A DNA stretch of 64,000 bases from Bacillota bacterium (GTDB taxonomy: Bacteria > Bacillota > Clostridia > Lachnospirales > Lachnospiraceae), in contig JAEZJV010000046.1 in assembly GCA_023415635.1 (NCBI GenBank), positions 128,892 to 192,891 of the forward strand, in the 5' to 3' direction. The translations under genes and the position numbers were made by a program. Shown here one piece after another: positions 34,073 to 42,090 of the stretch. Position 1 is the stretch's first letter, and the number at the start of each line of letters is the position of its first letter. The notes beneath the pieces were generated by a model. The model was given only the letters and a program-made list of their open reading frames with translations. It searched no databases and was not told the origin of the DNA.

Positions 34073-35560
34073 CTATGCTCTTCCATAGAGAAACGTAATT
34101 TCTCTAATCTTTTCTGCTAATTCCTCTGTCAATACATTACTGCTAATACGCCACTTCCAATTATTCCCTACAGTTGAAGGAATATTAATTCTTGCATTCG
34201 TGTCAAGTCCGAGATAATCCTGCATTGGAATGATACATAGCTTTGCGACACTCTGCTGTGCCAGCCGTATAAAATCCCAATGAATATCTTCAACATCATT
34301 TCCTCTGCGATTTATATATCTGATTGCCAGTGCATAATCAGCCTGATTGATGTTCTTCAGCCATCCGACAACGGTATCATTGTCATGAGTACCGGTATAT
34401 ACAATGCAATTTTTTTCATAATTATGCGGTAAATAATCACTCTCTTCTCTTGAATCAAAAGCAAATTGCAATACCTTCATTCCAGGATATCCTGTCATCT
34501 TCAGAAGCTCCTTCAGTGATTGCGTGATAAATCCCAGATCCTCGGCAATAATTTCAACCTCTCCCAGTTTATCCTTCAAGGTCTGAAAAAACATATAGCC
34601 GGGACCTTTCTCCCAATGTCCGTAGATTGCCGTCTCCTCCCCATAGGGAATTGAAAAATACTCGTCAAAGCCTTTAAAGTGATCTATTCTTACCACATCA
34701 TAGAGCTTTAAGCTGTTAGAAATTCTCTCCATCCACCAACTATACCCCGTAGCTGCATGTATCTCCCAGCGGTACAAGGGATTACCCCATAGCTGTCCCG
34801 TAGGAGAAAAAGCATCCGGAGGGCACCCAGCAACTGCTATCGGATTCTGCTGCTCATCCAATTGAAAAAGCTCAGGATGTGACCAGGTATCTGCACTGTC
34901 AAATGCAACATAGATTGGCAGATCACCGATAATTCTGATTCCTTTTCTATTGGCATAGCTCTTTAAAGCCTTCCATTGGCAATCAAACTGATATTGTATA
35001 AATTTATAGAACTGAATATCATTATCTAGCTTCATCCGATAGGCTTCCAGTGCATGAGGCTTTCGAAGCTTAATATCCTCATCCCACTCTATCCAGCTTA
35101 GGCCGCCATAAGAATCCTTGATTGCCATATACAGTGCATAATCCTCGAGCCAGGATATATTCTCCTGTTGGAAGCTTTGATATGCCTCTTCCTGTTGGAA
35201 ACCGCTTCTCTCATATGCCTTACGCAGCATATCAAATCTTGATAAATAAATCTTTTCGTAATCAATATATCCGATATCTTCACCAAAATCATAATCTTCA
35301 CATTCCATGGTAGTCAAAAGTCCCATATCAATCAGTTCATCAGGGTCAATAAAATAGGGATTGCCAGCGAAGGTCGAGAAGGACTGATAAGGGGAATCCC
35401 CGTAGCTCGTCGGCCCGATGGGCAGTATCTGCCAATACTTCTGATCTGACTTCTTCAAAAAGTCAACAAATTGATATGCGCTCTTTGAAAAAGAACCTAT
35501 CCCATATTTGGAAGGAAGACTGGCAATTGGTAATAAAATTCCGCTTCCACGCTTATTCAT
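34073..35560 (-). CDS. malQ: 4-alpha-glucanotransferase (amylomaltase) MalQ
   Basis: A 495-residue GH77 enzyme that transfers maltooligosaccharide units and releases glucose. Motifs: RGSGILLPIASLPSKYGIGSF at the N-terminus, QILPIGPTSYGDSPYQSFS, the catalytic Asp in DVVRIDHFKGFDEYFSIP, the acid/base Glu in IIAEDLGFI, YTGTHDNDT, and RINIPSTVGNNWKWR at the end. The length is typical of the bacterial type. It acts in the cytosol on maltodextrin imported by the adjacent ABC transporter. The ATG is nine bases after AAGGA. A hairpin separates it from the permease gene upstream (76 bases). Confidence 0.96.
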   Translation of the reverse strand: MNKRGSGILLPIASLPSKYGIGSFSKSAYQFVDFLKKSDQKYWQILPIGPTSYGDSPYQSFSTFAGNPYFIDPDELIDMGLLTTMECEDYDFGEDIGYIDYEKIYLSRFDMLRKAYERSGFQQEEAYQSFQQENISWLEDYALYMAIKDSYGGLSWIEWDEDIKLRKPHALEAYRMKLDNDIQFYKFIQYQFDCQWKALKSYANRKGIRIIGDLPIYVAFDSADTWSHPELFQLDEQQNPIAVAGCPPDAFSPTGQLWGNPLYRWEIHAATGYSWWMERISNSLKLYDVVRIDHFKGFDEYFSIPYGEETAIYGHWEKGPGYMFFQTLKDKLGEVEIIAEDLGFITQSLKELLKMTGYPGMKVLQFAFDSREESDYLPHNYEKNCIVYTGTHDNDTVVGWLKNINQADYALAIRYINRRGNDVEDIHWDFIRLAQQSVAKLCIIPMQDYLGLDTNARINIPSTVGNNWKWRISSNVLTEELAEKIREITFLYGRA

Positions 35561-35619
35561 TCAGTCACATCCTTTGTCTAATCTACTTGTAAATTTAGTT
35601 CATTCACTTTTTAGTTCAT

Positions 35620-35642
35620 GGGCTAAGAGGATTCCTTAGCCC
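35620..35642. repeat. Hairpin at the end of the inner permease gene
   Basis: GGGCTAAG / CTTAGCCC, 8-bp perfect arms with a 7-base loop, overlapping the stop codon of the permease gene at 35636. There is no U-run after it on the minus strand. It may stabilise the upstream message or lower malQ-lacI expression. Confidence 0.5.
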
Positions 35643-36481
35643 TTGACTGCTCCTGCAACAACACCCTCGATAATGTACTTCTGACAAACCAAATAAAATA
35701 TTACGATCGGTATAATCGCCAGTACCAGCATCGCCATCATCGCACCCATATCAATAGAACCGTAACCACCCTTTAAATACTGGACGGCTATCGGAATTGT
35801 CTTATATTCCGTACCAATGACCAATAAAGGAAGAAGGTAATCGTTCCATATCCACATCGTATTCAGGATACCTACGGTAACAGATATCGGCTTCAATACA
35901 GGCATTACTACACGGAAAAAGGTCGTAAGCGGATTACAGCCATCAATCATTGCCGCTTCCTCCAGCTCCAGTGGAATGGATTTCACAAAGCCGCTGAACA
36001 TGAATACAGACAATCCGGTTCCAAATCCAAGATAGATAAAGATGATACCGATAGGATTATCCAAATGCAGTACATTTGCTACCTTTGTCATTGTAAACAT
36101 AACCATCTGAAAGGGTACAATCATAGAAAATGCAAAAATATAATACAGTAGGGTATGAAATCTATTTTTTACTCTTGTTATAAACCAGGCAGTCATTGAG
36201 GTAAAAAGGATAATTACAGCTACAGAACAGATTGTAATAAAGAAGGACCACCCTGCCGCCTGCAAAAATCCGGTTTTTTCAATTCCGCTGGTATAGTTTT
36301 CTAATTGAACGAAGGTCTTACTATTCGGTAATTCAAACGGTGTCTCACTGATAAAGAACTTTCCTTTAAAGGAATTAACGAAAACAATCAGGATCGGAGA
36401 TAAAAACAGGATACTTAATACTAATAATAGCAGAAATATTATCGTCCTGCCAAATTTATTTTTATTTCCTGATATACTCAT
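35636..36481 (-). CDS. Carbohydrate ABC transporter permease (MalG-like)
   Basis: A 281-residue inner-membrane permease with six hydrophobic helices and the EAA loop LELEEAAMIDGCNPLTTF, which docks the ATPase. It pairs with the second permease encoded just upstream; the start codon overlaps that gene's stop by one base (TAATG), with AAGGAGGTGGAG as the ribosome site, so translational coupling is likely. The MsmK/MalK-type ATPase is not encoded here, as is usual in Firmicutes where one ATPase serves many such transporters. Sugar specificity (maltodextrin) is inferred from malQ. Confidence 0.93.
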   Translation of the reverse strand: MSISGNKNKFGRTIIFLLLLVLSILFLSPILIVFVNSFKGKFFISETPFELPNSKTFVQLENYTSGIEKTGFLQAAGWSFFITICSVAVIILFTSMTAWFITRVKNRFHTLLYYIFAFSMIVPFQMVMFTMTKVANVLHLDNPIGIIFIYLGFGTGLSVFMFSGFVKSIPLELEEAAMIDGCNPLTTFFRVVMPVLKPISVTVGILNTMWIWNDYLLPLLVIGTEYKTIPIAVQYLKGGYGSIDMGAMMAMLVLAIIPIVIFYLVCQKYIIEGVVAGAVKG

Positions 36482-37323
36482 TAGTTCTCCACCTCCTTGT
36501 TACGCGTTATCCTCAGTTGGATAAATGCCACAATTGCAACGATGATAAAGAATATAACTGCTTTCGCCTGACCGATCCCCTCACTACCGACAGAACCGTA
36601 GAAGGTATTGAAGATATCCAGGGCAAGCATCGCAGTCTTTTTGGACGGTGCACCTGCTGTTAAAGCAAGGTTTTGATCAAATAGCTTAAAGGAATTTGAC
36701 ATGGTAAGGAATAAACATATAGTAAAGGAGGGCATAACCATGGGAATAGTAATCTTTTTTAGTATCTGCAGACTACCTGCTCCGTCAATCTTTGCAGCTT
36801 CAATAACATCCTTGGGTATGTTCTGGATACCAGCTATATAGATTACCATCATATAACCGATCATCTGCCAGTTCATCAGGATAACCAAGCCCCAGAAGCC
36901 GTATTCTGGTTTGAAGGTCAGTGTCACGCCGTATCTAAAAAGTATACCGTTGAGAATCAACTGCCAGATATAACCGAGTACGATACCACCGATCAGATTT
37001 GGCATAAAGAAAACGGTACGAAATAAGTTGGTTCCCTTAATCTTTCTTGTCAGCAGCATAGCAAGCAGAAATGCAAATACATTGATTGTAATGACCGCTA
37101 CAACCGCAAACCTAACTGTGAACCATAGTGCATTCAGAAATTCCTTATTCTGAAATACTACCGTATAGTTTTTGATGCCTACCCATTTAGCATCAATAAC
37201 AGTAGTAAACTCGGTAAAAGAAAGAAAAATACCAAGGATAAATGGGATTACAAAGGCTATCGTAAAAGCAATCAGAGTTGGAAGTACAAATATAGGAAAA
37301 TATTTTTTATTGTTTCTTTGCAT
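36481..37323 (-). CDS. Carbohydrate ABC transporter permease (MalF-like)
   Basis: A 280-residue permease, six helices, with the EAA motif PKDVIEAAKIDGAGSLQI and the family's early FVLPTLIAFTIAFVIPF helix and YFSFTEF-type turn after it (here FLSFTEFTTVID). It lacks the long periplasmic loop of E. coli MalF, as usual in Gram-positive relatives. The ATG at 37323 is preceded by GGAGATCATT. It lies 166 bases after the binding-protein gene, and the gap contains a strong hairpin (37425-37467) that likely gives the binding protein a higher expression level than the permeases. Confidence 0.93.
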   Translation of the reverse strand: MQRNNKKYFPIFVLPTLIAFTIAFVIPFILGIFLSFTEFTTVIDAKWVGIKNYTVVFQNKEFLNALWFTVRFAVVAVITINVFAFLLAMLLTRKIKGTNLFRTVFFMPNLIGGIVLGYIWQLILNGILFRYGVTLTFKPEYGFWGLVILMNWQMIGYMMVIYIAGIQNIPKDVIEAAKIDGAGSLQILKKITIPMVMPSFTICLFLTMSNSFKLFDQNLALTAGAPSKKTAMLALDIFNTFYGSVGSEGIGQAKAVIFFIIVAIVAFIQLRITRNKEVEN

Positions 37324-37424
37324 AATGATCTCCATTCTAAGGAAAACCTGTGATAATAGCGCGAAGACGATGTTCCTTCACCTTTCCTAGTGATGCTAAA
37401 TATATCAATCATCCATAAAATATC

Positions 37425-37467
37425 GGGAATGCTTCAAATCCATGTATATGATATTCGAAGCATTCCC
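37425..37467. repeat. Strong hairpin between binding-protein and permease genes
   Basis: GGGAATGCTTC / GAAGCATTCCC, 11-bp perfect arms with a 21-base loop that can add three A-T pairs. On the minus strand it is followed by CGATATTTTATG, a poor terminator tail, so partial termination or mRNA 3'-end protection is the likely role. Confidence 0.7.
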
Positions 37468-37489
37468 TACTGACAAACAGTTTAATACA

Positions 37490-38926
37490 TTATTTCGCTT
37501 TTTCAGTCTTCCAGGAATCCTTCACGATAGTTGCCACATCTTCCCAGGTCATGCTGCCCTGTGCATATTCTAATAAGGCGTCACCAAAAGCATTTTTGAA
37601 ATCCTCGCTCGGGAAAGCCGCAAAGGTCCAAGCTACAGAGCTTACACCGTCCTTAGACATCCATGCAAGAACTTCTCTTGCCAACGGATCTGCAGGCTTC
37701 TCAGCATCGGTAAAGGTATTGAAAGGAGCAATAAAGCCTAACTGATTGGTAACGTAGGATTTACCCTTTTCGCTGGAGAACAACCACTCAACAAATGCGA
37801 TGGATGCCTTCTGCTTAGCCTCTGAAACCTTACTGTTAATAGCTAAGTAATTCTCGGTACCAACGCATAAGCCCTGATTCTCTTCGCCTGCTACACCGGT
37901 ATAGATAGGTAGGAATTTTATATCCTCGGATTTAACCACATTGCCTTCTACACCATTGATCTGTGACCATGCCCAGTTACCGTTCTGAACCATAGCGCTC
38001 TGTCCAAGTGCAAATTCAGCCATGGAATCATTTACAGTTTTGCTGCCGAGCAGACCTTTTTCAGATGCAGAGTTATTTAGATATAAATCTAAAATATTTC
38101 TGTAATTATCGCCATACTTGAATTGAATCTCGTCGGTAGCAAGGCCCGCAAGAACAGTATTATCAAAAGCAGTATTATCCTTGAATTCATAATATAAAGG
38201 AAGGTTTGCAAGATGTGTCTGCCATCTCCACTGTTCACCGGAACCTAAAGAAGTAGCAGAGAATACACCTTTAATTCCAAGCTCATCCTTATGAGCTGTC
38301 ATATCTTCAACTACAGCCTTCAGGGTTGCAAAATTATTAACTTCATCCATAGAAGCCACGGTAGTTGCTCTGTTTGTTAATGCAAAATATTTCTGCATGA
38401 TAGCGTTATTATAGATTATGCCGTAGCCTTCTACAACGTAAGGGATACCATATACTCCGTCACCGCTTGTGACTGCAAGACTCTTATCGGATAAGGAACT
38501 GTATAATTGTGTATCCTTCAGATCTGCGCAATAGTCCTTCCATGACTGGTAGCCCACAGGTCCGTTAATTTGGAAGATTGTCGGAGGATCAGATTTAGCA
38601 ACTTCAGATTTTAAGGTCTGCTCGTACGTACCGCTAGCCGCAGTAACAACCTTAACCTTAACCCCTGTTTCTGCCTCATAATCAGCTGCAATCTGGTTGT
38701 AAATCTCTGCAATTTCCGGTTTGAAGTTCAGAAAATATATTTCATCTACCTTCTCCTCAGTTGCGGTATCTCCAGTAGATGTATCATTTGCTGCACCCTG
38801 TGTCGGAGCCGCGGGAGTACCCTCAGCGGTATCCTGTGTCGCATCCTTTTTACCGCATGCAGCGAAAGAACCTGCAATCATCATTAAAGCTAACAGGATT
38901 GCAAATACTTTACTAACTTTTTTCAT
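37490..38926 (-). CDS. Extracellular sugar-binding lipoprotein (MalE-like)
   Basis: A 478-residue binding protein. The mature start is set by the lipobox in MIAGSFAAC (about residue 24), followed by a Thr/Ala/Gly/Asp-rich linker. The body is a type I solute-binding fold: IAADYEAETGVKVKVV, PPTIFQINGPVGYQSWKDY, VEGYGIIYNNAIM, MVQNGNWAWSQI and CVGTENYLAINSK. A longer open frame exists upstream, but the ATG at 38926 is preceded by AAGGAGAG and is followed by a proper signal peptide. It is first in the operon with two permeases, malQ and lacI. Maltodextrin as substrate is inferred from malQ. Confidence 0.93.
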   Translation of the reverse strand: MKKVSKVFAILLALMMIAGSFAACGKKDATQDTAEGTPAAPTQGAANDTSTGDTATEEKVDEIYFLNFKPEIAEIYNQIAADYEAETGVKVKVVTAASGTYEQTLKSEVAKSDPPTIFQINGPVGYQSWKDYCADLKDTQLYSSLSDKSLAVTSGDGVYGIPYVVEGYGIIYNNAIMQKYFALTNRATTVASMDEVNNFATLKAVVEDMTAHKDELGIKGVFSATSLGSGEQWRWQTHLANLPLYYEFKDNTAFDNTVLAGLATDEIQFKYGDNYRNILDLYLNNSASEKGLLGSKTVNDSMAEFALGQSAMVQNGNWAWSQINGVEGNVVKSEDIKFLPIYTGVAGEENQGLCVGTENYLAINSKVSEAKQKASIAFVEWLFSSEKGKSYVTNQLGFIAPFNTFTDAEKPADPLAREVLAWMSKDGVSSVAWTFAAFPSEDFKNAFGDALLEYAQGSMTWEDVATIVKDSWKTEKAK

Positions 38927-38993
38927 GATTATCTCTCCTTCTCTTTGTGGAATAGCACAATATAGTCTATTCAATTTGTTTAATATTATTCTC

Positions 38994-39029
38994 GGATACG
39001 TTGCCAGTAACGTTATCGGTAACGTTTCC
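38994..39029. promoter_or_regulatory. Three tandem 12-bp LacI-type operator repeats
   Basis: GGATACGTTGCC, AGTAACGTTATC and GGTAACGTTTCC follow one another without gap, each centred on ACGT. Central CG steps fall at exact 12-bp steps. They lie just downstream of the -10 of the sugar transporter promoter, where a repressor would block initiation or elongation. The neighbouring LacI-family protein is the natural candidate. Confidence 0.8.
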
Positions 39030-39036
39030 ATAATTA

Positions 39037-39064
39037 ATTTTACCATATCCTCAAAAAAAAGCAA
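39037..39064 (-). promoter_or_regulatory. Promoter of the alpha-glucan uptake operon
   Basis: Minus strand TTGCTT (39059-39064), 16-bp spacer, TAAAAT (39037-39042). The expected transcription start near 39030 is at the edge of the operator array. Confidence 0.6.
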
Positions 39065-39127
39065 GCACTTTTTATAGACTTTGTACAACAAAATTCTTAC
39101 ATATTTGAGAAATCTTTTATTGAAGAA

Positions 39128-39169
39128 ATGACCACCGAAAGGCCTAATACTTCTCCTTCCGATGGTCAT
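39128..39169 (-). terminator. Intrinsic terminator after sigK
   Basis: Arms ATGACCATCGGAAGG and CCTTTCGGTGGTCAT on the minus strand form a 15-bp stem with two G-U pairs, followed by TTCTTC. A degenerate copy of the sigK 3' end lies between it and the stop codon. Confidence 0.72.
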
Positions 39170-39173
39170 ATCG

Positions 39174-39260
39174 TTCTCATTGCTCAAAGCACTCTCGCAG
39201 TTTTCTCAAAAGAAACTGCAATTTACTTCTTCTCATTGCTCAAAGCATTCTCGCAGTTTC
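39174..39260. repeat. Degenerate tandem duplication of the sigK 3' end
   Basis: About 31 bases (TTCTCATTGCTCAAAGCA, one C/T change, TCTCGCAGTTT) occur at 39174-39204 and again at 39230-39260, a 56-base period. The second copy encodes the last residues LRECFEQ and the stop of sigK; the first lies downstream of the stop and can be read as the same peptide in another frame. Confidence 0.8.
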
Positions 39261-39856
39261 TTTAGGGCTTTTTTTTCAATCCTGCTGACATAGCTTCTGG
39301 ATATACCAAGCTTTCCGGCGATTTCTCGCTGGGTAACTTCTTTATGGTTACTTAATCCATACCGTAAGCAGATAATTTCACGTTCCCTATCAGTCAACAC
39401 CTTGCCGATTATGTGATACAGTTTCTTAATATCGTCTTCCAGCACTATATTTTCAACAATATCGATTTCTGCTTCTTCGATGATATCCAATAGATTTATT
39501 TCGTTACCTTCCCTGTCTGAACCGATCGGATCATAAAGATATACTTCTTTAGCTAATCGCTTTCCGCTTCTGAGCATCATCAAAAGCTCATTATCAATAC
39601 AACGGGAGGCATAGGTAGCCAGACGAATTCCTTTCTCTTCATCAAAGGTATCAATCGCCTTAATTAGACCGATTGTTCCTATCGATATCAGATCATCGGT
39701 TTCCTTATCGACCATATTGTATTTTTTTACAATATGTGCTACAAGCCTGAGATTATGTTCTATTAATTTATCCCTTGCAGTCTTGTCGCCTTCTTTACAG
39801 CGCTTCAGATAGTCAGCTTCTTCCTTGGTGCTTAACGGTTTTGGAAAAGACTTCAC
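39233..39856 (-). CDS. sigK: Mother-cell sporulation sigma factor sigma-K
   Basis: A 207-residue sigma-70 family protein that directs late mother-cell (coat and cortex) genes. Region 2 reads LIEHNLRLVAHIVKKY, DLISIGTIGLIKAIDTFDEEKG and LATYASRCIDNELLM; between regions DPIGSDREGNEINLLD is typical of sigma-K; region 4 has LTDREREIICLRYGL and QREIAGKLGISRSYVSRIEKKA. The gene is in one piece with no skin-type insertion. I take GTG at 39856 (GAGGGTG nine bases upstream), giving VKSFPKPLS, which is close to the processed start of Bacillus sigma-K. Other in-frame starts, GTG 39868 or TTG 39874, add only 4-6 residues. No hydrophobic pro-sequence fits before the upstream stop at 39890. Confidence 0.88.
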   Translation of the reverse strand: MKSFPKPLSTKEEADYLKRCKEGDKTARDKLIEHNLRLVAHIVKKYNMVDKETDDLISIGTIGLIKAIDTFDEEKGIRLATYASRCIDNELLMMLRSGKRLAKEVYLYDPIGSDREGNEINLLDIIEEAEIDIVENIVLEDDIKKLYHIIGKVLTDREREIICLRYGLSNHKEVTQREIAGKLGISRSYVSRIEKKALKKLRECFEQ

Positions 39857-40003
39857 GAAGATAAGCACCCTCAATGCCCAAATGATTCGTTATTATCCTA
39901 TGATGATAACTGACATAAAGTGCCTATCCCTCTTAAAAAGGGACAGAAGGACTAATATTATTATATAAGATGAGCAGTTAATATCATCAAACGGATCAAA
40001 AGT

Positions 40004-40050
40004 AAAAACCAGGCTTATAGAATACACTAATACTGTATTCTATAAGCCCG
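40004..40050 (-). terminator. Intrinsic terminator of the trmR-trhP operon
   Basis: GGCTTATAGAATAC / GTATTCTATAAGCC, a perfect 14-bp stem with a 9-base loop, followed on the minus strand by TGGTTTTTAC. Confidence 0.88.
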
Positions 40051-40073
40051 GTCAAAGTTTAATCTTAAAAACT

Positions 40074-41315
40074 TTACTCTTTTCGTCTAACGATATCATA
40101 GAGCTCAAGCTTAACATCAAAATCAACATAAATCATCTGCTGCGGGTGAGGGCAGCTATCCATCTCCGTACCATCAGCATCCTTGATTTCTCTTACAATC
40201 GTCTCTATTGTAGCACCATTTGGTTTGATTATTTCTACCTTCTCACCTACAGAAAACTTATTCTTCTGTTCAAGCTCGTACAGACCGTCCTTTATGCCTG
40301 AGACTGTCCCCAAATAGGTATATGCCTTCTCATAGGTATTATGATCATAAATCTGGTCCTCATGCTTAGGTTTGCCGAAGAAAAAACCAGTCGTGAACTG
40401 ACGGTTCACTCCCTTTCCGATTTCTTCCATATAGAACGGTTTATGCAACTCATAGAGAGCCGGATCTGCGAAAAACTCATCAATTGCTTTACGATAGGTT
40501 CTTGTAACCGTCGCCACATACAGAGCAGTCTTCATCCTGCCTTCCACCTTGAAGCTGTCAATCCCTGCCTTTACGAGCTCAGGGATATATTCTATCATAC
40601 ACAAATCCTTGGAATTGAAGATATAGGTTCCACGCTCATTCTCTTCTATTGGAAGATATTCTCCCGGTCTTGTCTCCTCCACAATGTGATACCTCCAACG
40701 GCAGGAGTGAGTACAGGCTCCGAGATTTGCATCCCTTCCGGTAAAATAATTACTCAGCAGGCATCTACCGGAGTATGCGATGCACATAGCCCCATGAACA
40801 AAGGTCTCTATCTCCATTTCCGCCGGAATTTCAGCACGCAATTCAGCAATTTCCTGTAAGGAAAGCTCCCTTGCAGAGACTACCCTGGAGGCTCCAAGCC
40901 TGTACCAGAATTTATAGGTTTCATAATTCGTATTATTTGCCTGTGTACTGATATGTACCTCCGTATCAGGCAATTCTTCCAAAGCAATTGCAAAAACACC
41001 GGGATCTGATATGATTAAAGCATCCGGCGTATTCTTTCCCATCACCTTTAATTCCCGGAAGTAGTTTCGTATTCCCTGCAGATCCTGATTATGTGCAGTG
41101 ATATTGGCTGTTACATAAACCTTTTTTCCGTAAGAATGTGCAAATGCTATCCCTTCCTCCATATCCTTTATAGAGAAGTTCTTTGCCTTTGCGCGTAAAC
41201 CATAGAGATCTCCGCCGATATAAATCGCATCGGCTCCATATATTACAGCGGTCTTTAAGGTCTCAAGATTTCCTGCCGGGATTAAAAGCTCCGGTTTTTT
41301 CATAAATTCATTCAT
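40074..41315 (-). CDS. trhP: Peptidase U32 family protein, probable tRNA U34 hydroxylase TrhP
   Basis: A 413-residue member of the U32 family. Features are ELLIPAGNLETLKTAVIYGADAIYIGG at the N-terminus, EVHISTQANNTNYETYKFW, VSARELSLQEI, FVHGAMCIAYSGRCLLSNYFTGRDANLGACTHSCRW with its four conserved Cys (Fe-S ligands), and FKVEGRMKTALYVA. In Bacillus the homologues YrrN and YrrO (TrhP) use prephenate to hydroxylate U34 of tRNA; the TrmR methyltransferase then makes mo5U. The upstream neighbour is TrmR-like (5 bases between stop and start), which supports this assignment over a peptidase role. ATG at 41315. Confidence 0.88.
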   Translation of the reverse strand: MNEFMKKPELLIPAGNLETLKTAVIYGADAIYIGGDLYGLRAKAKNFSIKDMEEGIAFAHSYGKKVYVTANITAHNQDLQGIRNYFRELKVMGKNTPDALIISDPGVFAIALEELPDTEVHISTQANNTNYETYKFWYRLGASRVVSARELSLQEIAELRAEIPAEMEIETFVHGAMCIAYSGRCLLSNYFTGRDANLGACTHSCRWRYHIVEETRPGEYLPIEENERGTYIFNSKDLCMIEYIPELVKAGIDSFKVEGRMKTALYVATVTRTYRKAIDEFFADPALYELHKPFYMEEIGKGVNRQFTTGFFFGKPKHEDQIYDHNTYEKAYTYLGTVSGIKDGLYELEQKNKFSVGEKVEIIKPNGATIETIVREIKDADGTEMDSCPHPQQMIYVDFDVKLELYDIVRRKE

Positions 41316-41320
41316 ACTAA

Positions 41321-41995
41321 TCATCCAATCTGTCTGAAAGCCATCTTGTAGCTTATAGCAATTCCATCTCCCACCGGAAGTATAATGGTATTAAGCTCCT
41401 CCATATGGGTGATGGTATATAGATATTCCCGCATTCGCGCGTGAATTGTCCTATCCCTTCGTGTAATACTGTATCGGGAGTTAATCACAGTACCATCCTG
41501 CAATACATTATCTGTAACCAGTATTCCACCCTCTGAAAGCAGCTTCATCAATTCAGGCAAAAAGCTCATATATTGAGCTTTGGCTGCATCCAGAAAGATA
41601 AAATCATATTTCTGCTTTTGAAGCGCTAATGCCTGAAGTACCTCGAGTGCTTCTCCTTTAAGTAAGGTTATCTTATCCTTGTGGGGAAAGCTCGGATCAG
41701 CTAAATTCTTATCTGCTTCCACGAGGCGCATCGCTACCTTCTCAATTGTCGTAATCCGTGTATCCAAAGCAGTGTATTCACTCATAAAGAGGGCGGAAAA
41801 GCCAACGGCTGTTCCGACCTCAAGAATCTGTCTGGGTTGTTGTAATTGGAGAAGAAATTTCAGGACTCCCTGCGTCTCCTTTTTAATAATAGGTACATGC
41901 TTTTCAAGCGCTTCTTTCTCGAGAACTGCCAATGCCTCCGGCAATTCAGCCTCCAGCGAATTGATATAAGCAGTAATTCTTTCGTTAACTATCAT
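41321..41995 (-). CDS. trmR: tRNA 5-hydroxyuridine methyltransferase TrmR (YrrM-like)
   Basis: A 224-residue class I SAM O-methyltransferase. Motif I is ILEVGTAVGFSALFM, motif II region TRITTIEKVAMRLVEADKN, DFIFLDAAKAQY is the metal/post-I motif, and VTDNVLQDGTV matches the catechol-OMT-like Asp-Asn metal site. It methylates ho5U34 to mo5U34 in B. subtilis (TrmR); the same assignment is supported here by the adjoining TrhP-like gene. GAGGACATGCG precedes the ATG at 41995; a start eight codons earlier is less likely. Gene order MltG-like, TrmR, TrhP equals Bacillus yrrL-yrrM-yrrN/O. Confidence 0.88.
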   Translation of the reverse strand: MIVNERITAYINSLEAELPEALAVLEKEALEKHVPIIKKETQGVLKFLLQLQQPRQILEVGTAVGFSALFMSEYTALDTRITTIEKVAMRLVEADKNLADPSFPHKDKITLLKGEALEVLQALALQKQKYDFIFLDAAKAQYMSFLPELMKLLSEGGILVTDNVLQDGTVINSRYSITRRDRTIHARMREYLYTITHMEELNTIILPVGDGIAISYKMAFRQIG

Positions 41996-42090
41996 CGCAT
42001 GTCCTCTTTCCAATATCAATTATCAATACATTTCGTTATATACCAAGTACTATGTCGGTATAAATACTTGCGACTTTAATTTTTCTTGCT

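Noticed and set aside
39233..39874. Skin-type element or split in sigK
   Set aside because: The reading frame is continuous across regions 2 to 4, with no recombinase or attachment site nearby.
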